From the NCBI GenBank assembly GCA_017860085.1, contig JAFNAJ010000093.1, positions 1 through 8,463 of the forward strand: 8,463 nt of DNA, read 5' to 3'. The notes beneath the pieces were generated by a model that saw only the letters and a program-made list of their open reading frames with translations, ran no database searches and was not told the DNA's origin. The stretch comes from Acidobacteriota bacterium. GTDB lineage: Bacteria > Acidobacteriota > Vicinamibacteria > Vicinamibacterales > JAFNAJ01. Made by a program: the position numbers and the translations under genes. The first letter of the stretch is position 1, and every line of letters starts with the position of its first letter. This document shows, in pieces, positions 1-5,132 of the stretch.

Positions 1-519
1 TTCAACACGTCGGCGCGGTTCGCGGCGCACTGGACCCAGACCACCCTGACGCAGGAGAACCGCGACTACCTGGGCTCGCTCCCGCTCGGACCGCTGGTGG
101 TGGACAGCCTCATCGAGCTGTGCCACGGGTCGCCGATCGATGAGGACGAGTACATCTTCGAGCCCGTCGACGCCATCGAGGCGATTCGCTCGGCACGCTG
201 CCCCATCTGCTTCTATGGCCACACCCACGTGGCCATCGCCTACTGGCTGTCGGCCGATCAGTTCGACGTCATCGTGCCGGAGCCCGACGAGAGCGTCACG
301 GAGATCGTGCTCGACCCCAAGCGCCGGTATCTCGTGAATCCGGGTTCGGTCGGCCAGCCCCGGGACGGCGACCCTCGCGCGGCCTACGCCACCTTCGATT
401 CAGACACCCGGATCGTCCGCCTCCACCGCGTGGGGTACGACATCGCGAGGGCCCAGCAGAAGATCAGGGAGGCCAACCTCCCCGAAGGCCTCGCACGACG
501 TCTGGCCGTCGGCAAGTAG
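1..519 (+). CDS. Metallophosphoesterase family protein, C-terminal part (5' end outside window)
   Basis: The reading frame is open from base 1 and runs 172 codons to a TAG stop, so the N-terminal part with the first metal-binding motifs (DxH, GNHD) is cut off by the window edge. Visible family marks are an FN-x-x-A-R-F start, an HGSP motif at residues 42-45 (nt 124-135) and a GHTH motif at residues 73-76 (nt 217-228). Both contribute histidine metal ligands in calcineurin-like phosphoesterases of the YfcE/Metallophos_2 type. An NPGSVGQPRDGDPRAAY stretch near residues 110-127 is also typical. These are soluble, Mn/Fe-type two-metal phosphodiesterases; the true substrate cannot be read from sequence. 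A GTG at 97 is an internal valine, not a credible start, because similarity continues upstream. The TAG stop lies inside the REP-like element at 516-590. The gene converges on the ccm block and is probably unrelated to it. Confidence 0.88.
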   Translation, partial: FNTSARFAAHWTQTTLTQENRDYLGSLPLGPLVVDSLIELCHGSPIDEDEYIFEPVDAIEAIRSARCPICFYGHTHVAIAYWLSADQFDVIVPEPDESVTEIVLDPKRRYLVNPGSVGQPRDGDPRAAYATFDSDTRIVRLHRVGYDIARAQQKIREANLPEGLARRLAVGK

Positions 520-590
520 CGCAGGCCTTCAGGCCTGCGGACACGGACGTCGGCCCCGCCGTGAGCGGCGGACCTGAAGGTCGGGGCTAC
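516..590. repeat. Composite REP-like element: two GTAG-anchored palindromes in inverted orientation
   Basis: The plus strand begins GTAG (516-519), followed by arms CGCAGGCC (520-527) and GGCCTGCG (532-539) around a TTCA loop, a perfect 8-bp stem. The right end, read on the minus strand, begins GTAG (590-587). It is followed by a related but weaker hairpin with GACC/GGTC arms (571-582) around the same TTCA loop. A third small stem, CCGCC/GGCGG (556-560 with 567-571), lies between them. The layout GTAG-hairpin, spacer, hairpin-CTAC is that of REP doublets (BIMEs/REPINs), in which a GTAG tetranucleotide sits at the foot of the hairpin. The two GTAG ends provide the TAG stops of the convergent genes on either side. 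It may act as a two-way transcript end or 3' stabiliser, although there is no T-tract. The left palindrome recurs at 1842-1865. Confidence 0.75.
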
Positions 591-751
591 CGCTTCCCGT
601 TTCGCTGCGCCCGCTCTTCCAGCTTCCGCAGCTCGCCCCGATAGTGATCGGCGGCGGCGCGCGAGCCGAGGATCCAGCCGAAGACCATGCCGATCAACAA
701 GCACGCGGGGATGAAGATGAAGTGCCCCGCCCCCATCTCCGACCAGTCCAT
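587..751 (-). CDS. 54-aa single-helix membrane protein of unknown function at end of ccm operon
   Basis: A 54-residue frame starts at ATG 751-749 and ends at TAG 589-587. It begins MDWSEMGAGH, has one hydrophobic segment at about residues 10-29 (FIFIPACLLIGMVFGWILGS), and ends in a charged helix (about 31-54) rich in Arg, Lys and Glu. The basic tail predicts N-out, C-in topology. Its start overlaps the TGA stop of the CcmD-like gene by one base (TGATG), which suggests translational coupling. That coupling, the GC-rich third positions and the membrane-plus-charged-tail design are why I treat this short frame as real. I do not recognise a named family. By size and design it resembles CcmD-type small partners of CcmC, so an accessory role in heme delivery is a guess from position. 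Its TAG stop is part of the GTAG end of the repeat at 516-590. Confidence 0.7.
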   Translation of the reverse strand: MDWSEMGAGHFIFIPACLLIGMVFGWILGSRAAADHYRGELRKLEERAQRNGKR

Positions 752-1083
752 CAGGACCTCCGCTGCTCGCCGAGACGACGCTCGATGTCTGCGATCTCGC
801 GGTCAACCGCCGCCATCCGGCGCCACAGGATGAGCAGGTAAACCAGGATCACGAGCCACACGACGATGTAGGCGCCAACGAGCAGCGGCGCCGCTGGCAG
901 CTGCTCGGTCTGGGGCAACTGCGACACGGGTTCGAAATCACCGGTCGACGGCTGGGTCTCGGTCAGGGCAATCAGCCCGGGGACTCCGTCCTTCGCCCCC
1001 CCCGCCGCCCACGCGGCACTGGTGGTGTTCAGGAGGGCCACGACACACACACACGCCAACAGCATCGACTTCACCAGAGACAT
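751..1083 (-). CDS. ccmD: CcmD-family small membrane protein (cytochrome c maturation)
   Basis: This 110-aa protein is read from ATG 1083-1081, with a GAGGA ribosome-binding site about 8 nt upstream. The frame is open further upstream, but only as a shadow of ccmC. Residues 1-26 look like a signal peptide (short basic start, hydrophobic core, ending SAAWA-A). Residues 27-64 form a polar, Pro/Gln-rich periplasmic stretch. Residues about 66-86 form a membrane helix (YIVVWLVILVYLLILW), followed by WRRMAAVDREIADIERRLGE, a charged helix in the cytoplasm. Helix plus WRR plus charged coil is the signature of the alternative CcmD family. In System I, CcmD binds CcmC and helps release holo-CcmE. It lies 35 nt downstream of ccmC, as expected for that partnership. 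Classical CcmD lacks a cleavable signal peptide, so the N-terminal extension is unusual. A (GT)6 tract codes part of the signal peptide. Confidence 0.82.
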   Translation of the reverse strand: MSLVKSMLLACVCVVALLNTTSAAWAAGGAKDGVPGLIALTETQPSTGDFEPVSQLPQTEQLPAAPLLVGAYIVVWLVILVYLLILWRRMAAVDREIADIERRLGEQRRS

Positions 1084-1118
1084 CGTCCAGTCCTCACGCG
1101 CAGATCCGCACGTCACAG

Positions 1119-1781
1119 TCACTCGTCGAGCGCCAGGTACGCCGCTTCGAGCCGGGACCGTTGCTGCTCGACCCTCAGGCGCGCGGCCAGCAACGCCACG
1201 TACAGCAGCAGGAACGCGACGACCGACCACCAGAACGCGCCCCGCATGGCCGGGTCGAGCGTCGGCACCACGCTCGTCTTGGGATGCAGTGTCCGCCACC
1301 AGTTCACCGACAAGTAGACAAACGGCACGTTCGCCATGCCGAACAGTGCGAGCCCTGCCGACAGCCGGTCGGATCCCGGCCCGCCATACCGGCGCAGCAG
1401 CAGGTACGCCAGGAAGATCATCCACAGCACCAGCGTGGACGTGAGCCGTGCCTCCCACTGCCACCACACGCCCCACGCCTTGCGCGCCCAGAGGGGACCG
1501 GTGACGAGCACGATGACCCCGAACACCACGACCAGCTCGGCCGCAGCGACGGCCACCCGGTCGGCCGCCGCCCGCCGCCCGAACAGGAACACGGCGCTCG
1601 CGATCCCGCACACGAACGCGGACAGGAACAGCATCATCGCCGACGGCACGTGGTAGTAGAAGATCTTCTGCACCACCCCCATCGTCGTCTCGCGCGGCGC
1701 CCAGGCGATGAACACCGGCGCCAGCGCAAACATGACCATGGCGGCAAGGACGGCGGGGACGAACAGGCGGCGCGACATCAT
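1119..1781 (-). CDS. ccmC: Heme transporter/handling protein CcmC
   Basis: This 220-aa integral membrane protein of the heme handling protein family has six predicted helices. CcmC presents heme to CcmE at the periplasmic face. The WWD domain is visible as WGVWWQWEARLTS at residues 103-115, with Glu110 where Asp is usual. The two conserved periplasmic histidines that ligate heme are present as H44 (in YYHVPSAM) and H166 (in WWRTLHPKTS). The NVPFVYLSVNWWRTLH segment is typical of CcmC and separates it from CcsA/CcmF. Two adjacent ATGs (1781 and 1778) could start the protein and neither has a strong ribosome-binding site. The length agrees with the family. It is separated from ccmB by 109 nt holding a repeat array, so it may be expressed at a different level from the genes upstream. 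The CcmD-like gene follows 35 nt downstream. Confidence 0.95.
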   Translation of the reverse strand: MMSRRLFVPAVLAAMVMFALAPVFIAWAPRETTMGVVQKIFYYHVPSAMMLFLSAFVCGIASAVFLFGRRAAADRVAVAAAELVVVFGVIVLVTGPLWARKAWGVWWQWEARLTSTLVLWMIFLAYLLLRRYGGPGSDRLSAGLALFGMANVPFVYLSVNWWRTLHPKTSVVPTLDPAMRGAFWWSVVAFLLLYVALLAARLRVEQQRSRLEAAYLALDE

Positions 1782-1791
1782 TCTGTGACTC

Positions 1792-1823
1792 TGTCGTTCT
1801 GAGGTTCCGGGGTTCTACGGTTC
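1792..1823. repeat. Four-unit 8-bp tandem repeat upstream of ccmC
   Basis: Read on the minus strand, four consecutive octamers share a GAAC core: GAACCGTA, GAACCCCG, GAACCTCA and GAACGACA. Three of them share GAACC. The array ends about 10 nt before the first ATG of ccmC, so it would lie in the leader of ccmC. It is out of step with codons (8-nt period) and the region shows no coding signal. Its role is unknown; it could be a degenerate intergenic repeat belonging with the REP-like palindrome nearby. Confidence 0.6.
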
Positions 1824-1841
1824 CAAGGTGTCTCGTCGGCG

Positions 1842-1865
1842 GTAGCGCAGGCCTTCAGGCCTGCG
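1842..1865 (+). repeat. Single REP-like palindrome, second copy of the 516-539 unit
   Basis: GTAG (1842-1845) is followed by arms CGCAGGCC (1846-1853) and GGCCTGCG (1858-1865) around TTCA. This is identical base for base to 516-539, including the GTAG foot. It lies in the ccmB-ccmC gap, 26 nt beyond the ccmB stop. On the minus strand ccmB ends in GAGTAG, so a GTAG faces this unit from the other side, although I see no second clear hairpin next to it. The perfect 8-bp GC-rich stem would form in the operon transcript and could separate expression of ccmB and ccmC. Confidence 0.75.
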
Positions 1866-1890
1866 TGACAGAACACCCTGCGTGCCCGAC

Positions 1891-2589
1891 CTACTCCGTC
1901 ATCACGGCCTCGAACGTCCACAGGGCCAGGGTGATGAACACCACGTCGAAGAACACGAGCATCCCCAGCCAGGCGCGCGCCATCGTGGCGTCGCCGCCCG
2001 AGAAGAGGGTCGCCGTCCCCCGGACTCCAGCAATGATCACCGGAATAGTGATCGGATACAACAGCACGGGCAGCAGCACGTCGCGGCTCCGCGCGCGAAT
2101 CAGCATGGCCGCAAAGAGCGTCCCCACCGCGGCGAAGCCGATGGTGCCGGTCGCAAGCAGCATCGCCAGGTACATGGGATGGGTGCCAATCGGCGCCTGG
2201 AACAGCAGACCGACGAGCGGCACGAGCACGGCCTCTACGACGGCCATGAGTGCCACGACGCCGAGCAGCTTGCCAAGGTAGACCGCCGGGCGGTCGGCTG
2301 GCGCCATCAGGAGCGCGTGCAGGGTCTCGTTGGTCCGCTCGCGCTCGAACGTGCGCCCCAGCGCCAACGTGCCCGAGAAGGCGATCGCGATCCAGAGGAT
2401 GCCGGAGGCGGCGTCCTCGATGGCCCTCCCTTCCCTCACGAAGCTGAACGCAAAGACGAGCACGCACGACAACGCGAAGAAGGCAGTGGTGTAGAGAATC
2501 TCGCGGCTGCGCATCTCGACCGTCACGTCCTTGCGCATGATGAGCCACGCGACGTGGAAGAAACGACCGAGCGACCCACTGTCGCTCAC
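1891..2589 (-). CDS. ccmB: Heme exporter membrane subunit CcmB
   Basis: This 232-aa polytopic protein has about six membrane helices and no large soluble domain. CcmB is the permease subunit that works with the ATPase CcmA and with CcmC/D to release holo-CcmE in cytochrome c maturation. Family features are the N-terminal MRKDVTVEMRSRE cytoplasmic segment (residues 18-30), the conserved loop FERERTNETLHALLMAPADR (81-100), and the LLPVLLYPITIPVII helix (172-186), which matches the PLxxPV region of CcmB. The start is GTG at 2589-2587, which overlaps the ccmA stop in a GTGA four-base overlap. This implies coupled translation and stoichiometric synthesis. The TAG stop at 1893-1891 sits within a GTAG, as in two other genes of the window. 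Length agrees with the family. Confidence 0.95.
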   Translation of the reverse strand: MSDSGSLGRFFHVAWLIMRKDVTVEMRSREILYTTAFFALSCVLVFAFSFVREGRAIEDAASGILWIAIAFSGTLALGRTFERERTNETLHALLMAPADRPAVYLGKLLGVVALMAVVEAVLVPLVGLLFQAPIGTHPMYLAMLLATGTIGFAAVGTLFAAMLIRARSRDVLLPVLLYPITIPVIIAGVRGTATLFSGGDATMARAWLGMLVFFDVVFITLALWTFEAVMTE

Positions 2590-3311
2590 GCGAGCCCCCC
2601 GCGTCCCACCAGGCGGCGATAGTGATCCCGCAGGTCGTGCACCGGCCGCTGCACGTCCGCCACACGCCCGTCCTTGAGGATGATCGCCTGGTCGAGGAGG
2701 CCATCCACGAGGTCGAGGTCGTGGGTCGTGACGAGCACGATGGCCCCTTCGCCCCTGAGTCCAGCCAGACGCTCCACCAGCGATCGCGCCGACGCATCGT
2801 CGAGCCCAGTGAACGGCTCGTCGAGCAGCAGCAGGCGCGGACGATGGAGGAGCGCGCGCTCGAGGGCAAGGCGCTGCCGCATCCCGCGCGAGAATCCGCT
2901 CACGAAATCGTTGGCGCGCTCGGTCAGCCCGGCCCGCGCCAGCGCCTCGCCCGTGCGCGACTCGACGTCGGCCAGATCGTACAGGCGCCCGAAGAAGAGC
3001 AGGTTCTCCCGCGCGGTCAGCTCAGGATAGAGGTGCAGTTCGTGGGCGAGCACACCAAGACGCTCGCGCACGGCCGGACCTCCCTCTCGGGCCGTCACGG
3101 TGCCGTAGCGCACCTCGCCCGTCGACGGCATCGCCAGCGTCGCCAGGATGGACAGCAGGGTCGACTTGCCGGCGCCGTTCGGTCCGAGCAGGCCCGTGAT
3201 CTGGCCCGCCTCGAGCGTCACCGAGACTTTCGCGAGGGCGCGCCGTCGGCCAAAGTGCCGCGAAACCTCGGCGATGGTGACGCGATCGAAGTCGAGGGGC
3301 GAGCCGTTCAC
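2586..3311 (-). CDS. ccmA: Heme exporter ATP-binding subunit CcmA
   Basis: This is an ABC ATPase of 241 aa when read from GTG 3311-3309. Walker A GPNGAGKST is at residues 43-51, the signature SRGMRQ near 141-146, Walker B LLLLDEP at 160-166 and the switch histidine H197 in THD. The usual Q-loop glutamine is replaced by Glu (LAHELHLYPELTARENL). CcmA pairs with CcmB; ATP hydrolysis drives release of heme-loaded CcmE from CcmC/D. Identification as CcmA rather than a generic ABC ATPase rests on the four-base overlap with ccmB and the locus context. The start is uncertain: an in-frame ATG at 3356 would give 256 aa but would overlap the upstream gene by 35 nt and has no ribosome-binding site. The GTG lies 10 nt after the upstream stop with a weak GTAGG about 9 nt before it. 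Confidence 0.92.
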   Translation of the reverse strand: MNGSPLDFDRVTIAEVSRHFGRRRALAKVSVTLEAGQITGLLGPNGAGKSTLLSILATLAMPSTGEVRYGTVTAREGGPAVRERLGVLAHELHLYPELTARENLLFFGRLYDLADVESRTGEALARAGLTERANDFVSGFSRGMRQRLALERALLHRPRLLLLDEPFTGLDDASARSLVERLAGLRGEGAIVLVTTHDLDLVDGLLDQAIILKDGRVADVQRPVHDLRDHYRRLVGRGGLA

Positions 3312-3321
3312 GGGAGCGTGC

Positions 3322-4563
3322 CTACCGCGCGGGGGCCGCGGCTGTTCCCACGGCACGAGACACGGACGCCTCGCCCGGCAGATCGTCGAGCTCCGCGTAG
3401 ATCCGCTCGAGCTGCTGCACGAGATCGCGGCGCCGCGCGGTGTAGCGCGACGGCTCCCCCTTCCCCAGCTGATGCTGCTCTTCGAGACGGACGAGCTCGT
3501 TGAGCAACTGCTCGCGCCGCCCCTCGAGCTTGCTGCGGTCCGTGGCCGACGACTGGGGGGTTCCCATCGCCAGCCAGATGCCCCATCCCACGATGCCGAT
3601 CACGAGCGCCAGGGTCGTGTATCGCGGCACGCGACTGCGGTGCGGCAGCCCATCGAGTGTGAACGTGACCGGCTGTCCCGCCGCCACGCCTGGACCGCTC
3701 GCCATGATGTAGGTCTTGCCCTCGAGCGGCACCTCGCGCGCGTTCGCCAGCTGGGGCGAGGTCAGCGTGACCTCACCCAGCTTGTGCGCCACCACGGACG
3801 TCTGCGCGAGTGCCACCGGCAGCGTCTGCGACAGCGTGAGCGAGCCGCTCGAATACGGATACTGATAGGCGAACTGGACCTGCGTGATGCCCGGGTTGAA
3901 CGGGCCATTCACCGTCACGATGCGTCCTGCCGCCGTGGCCTGCGGTGACGATCCCTCGAGCATGGTCAGGCCGACGGCGCCTTCGGGGACCTCGAACGCG
4001 AGGGGCGCCTCGATGCTCACCGGTGCAGCTCCGGCGTTGGCAATCTCGAACAGACAGTAGACGTCCACCGCCTCGTCGGCCATCTCGACGACGAAACGCG
4101 ACTGTCCGCCGAGCACCACGGTTCCTGGCGCTGCAGGAGGCAGCGGCGTCGCTGGGGCAGCCGCTGGTGGCGTGGCCCCCGCGTTCCCCGCCAACGGGGC
4201 CACGATGATCACGCGCATGCCACCGGTGGCCGGCACCGGGAATTCCTCCGACTCGAGCCTCACGCCGTCGACGGTGGCCACGGCGTGGACGCGCGTGCCT
4301 GGAGCCGCCTGGGCGAATTGCGCACGCCCCTCCCCGTCGGTCGTCACCTTCCAGACCTGCCCTCCGCCGTGCAACTCCACTTCCAGCCCGACGACGTCGT
4401 TGCCCAGCGCGCCGCGAACGACGCGGATCGAGACCGTGCCGTTGGGCAGTTCGCCACTCGGCAAAGGCACCCCCGACATCTGAGACACGTCGGGCATTTG
4501 CGCCAAGGCCGCCAGCGCGGACGTCAACACCAGGAGGGATGCGAGCGAGAGACGTCGTGTCAT
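3322..4563 (-). CDS. Exported, C-terminally anchored protein with beta domains and CcmI-like cytoplasmic helices; unknown function
   Basis: This is a 413-aa protein that I do not recognise as a named family. The start is ATG 4563-4561, a four-base ATGA overlap with the preceding gene. Residues 1-22 are a signal peptide (ending ALAALAQ). Residues about 42-122 look like a beta-sandwich of the carboxypeptidase-regulatory/Ig-like kind (GTVSIRVVRG, DGEGRAQF, TVDGVRLES). Then come a Pro/Ala linker (126-147) and a second beta-rich region (about 150-305). A membrane helix spans 315-334 (YTTLALVIGIVGWGIWLAM), and a cytoplasmic tail has two charged helices (about 343-393) with the pattern LE-x5-GK-x5-Y. 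That tail resembles the cytoplasmic helical segment of CcmI and the matching segment of the neighbouring 190-aa protein. It sits between ccmF and ccmA, so a role in apocytochrome or heme handling is inferred from position only. Confidence 0.85.
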   Translation of the reverse strand: MTRRLSLASLLVLTSALAALAQMPDVSQMSGVPLPSGELPNGTVSIRVVRGALGNDVVGLEVELHGGGQVWKVTTDGEGRAQFAQAAPGTRVHAVATVDGVRLESEEFPVPATGGMRVIIVAPLAGNAGATPPAAAPATPLPPAAPGTVVLGGQSRFVVEMADEAVDVYCLFEIANAGAAPVSIEAPLAFEVPEGAVGLTMLEGSSPQATAAGRIVTVNGPFNPGITQVQFAYQYPYSSGSLTLSQTLPVALAQTSVVAHKLGEVTLTSPQLANAREVPLEGKTYIMASGPGVAAGQPVTFTLDGLPHRSRVPRYTTLALVIGIVGWGIWLAMGTPQSSATDRSKLEGRREQLLNELVRLEEQHQLGKGEPSRYTARRRDLVQQLERIYAELDDLPGEASVSRAVGTAAAPAR

Positions 4564-5132
4564 GCCGTCAGCTTGTTGCCGCACGACTTGCAGAACCGCG
4601 CGTCGGGGTCGTTGCTGGTGCCGCACTGCGCGCAAGGGACGGCGGCCGTGTCAGGGGAGCCCTTGGCCTTGCCGCGGGTGGCAAGACGAGCGCGAACCTC
4701 CAACTCGATCGCGTCGCGATACTCCGCGGGCCGGTCGTCGAGCTGCTTCATCAGTCCAACCGCGCGGCTCCTCAGCCGGGCGGACATCTCGGCGAAGTCC
4801 TGGTCGGCCACCTTGCCCATCGCCCGATCGAACTCGAGCTCCTTGATGGAACGCAGTACCAGCAACTTCTCGCGCTCGAGCGCCGCACGCGCGCGCCCTC
4901 GGGGCACGGTACCTTCCTGGTCGCCTTCTGTCGCCGCGAGCGGCCACAGGGTCCGCAGCGTCATGAGCCCCACGAACCCGGCCGACACCACCGCGAGGCT
5001 CACGAGCAGCAGATTGCTCAGCGAGTTGTTCTGCGCGCGCAGCACGGCCACCGACGCGCCGATCAGGCTGAACACCACGAAGACGTGCCACGGGCGCAGA
5101 ACGCCCGCCTCAGTCGAGGGTGTGGAACTCAT
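4560..5132 (-). CDS. Two-helix membrane protein with CcmI-like helical hairpin and C-terminal zinc ribbon; unknown function
   Basis: This 190-aa protein is read from ATG 5132-5130, overlapping the end of ccmF by 23 nt. An in-frame TTG at 5174 is a poorer start. Two membrane helices (about 14-32 and 39-62) are joined by a short polar loop. Positive charges at the ends predict both termini in the cytoplasm. A charged helical region (about 78-132) contains LLVLRSIKELEFDRAMGK, the pattern found in CcmI-type proteins. The C-terminus holds a zinc ribbon, C167-x2-C170-x10-C181-x2-C184 (CAQC...CKSCGNKL). The cysteines are on the cytoplasmic side by this topology, so they are unlikely to act as the CcmG/CcmH thiol pair. 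It follows ccmF where ccmH or ccmI often lie. It shares a four-base overlap with the 413-aa gene, and the two probably act together. The function is not known to me. Confidence 0.88.
   Translation of the reverse strand: MSSTPSTEAGVLRPWHVFVVFSLIGASVAVLRAQNNSLSNLLLVSLAVVSAGFVGLMTLRTLWPLAATEGDQEGTVPRGRARAALEREKLLVLRSIKELEFDRAMGKVADQDFAEMSARLRSRAVGLMKQLDDRPAEYRDAIELEVRARLATRGKAKGSPDTAAVPCAQCGTSNDPDARFCKSCGNKLTA

Noticed and set aside
516..590. Intrinsic terminator or CRISPR repeat
   Set aside because: No T-tract follows the stems on either strand, and there is no regular repeat-spacer series; the GTAG-hairpin form fits a REP-like element better.
1051..1083. LLAC in the CcmD signal region as a lipoprotein processing site
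   Set aside because: The cysteine is at residue 11 with far too short a hydrophobic stretch before it, and the hydrophobic core continues past it to an AWA-A cleavage site.
751..1611. Reading the CcmD-like gene as a 286-aa protein from an upstream start
   Set aside because: The first 176 residues are an Arg/Gly/Ala-rich shadow of ccmC. The ATG at 1083 has a good ribosome-binding site and begins a clear signal peptide.
1778..2869. A 363-aa minus-strand frame across ccmA/ccmB and the intergenic repeats
   Set aside because: It is out of frame with both real genes, low in complexity, and its end is only translation of the repeats.
4561..4640. The two CxxC pairs of the 190-aa protein as a CcmG/CcmH-type thiol site
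   Set aside because: The spacing C-x2-C-x10-C-x2-C and the CKSCGNKL context are those of a structural zinc ribbon, and predicted topology places it in the cytoplasm.
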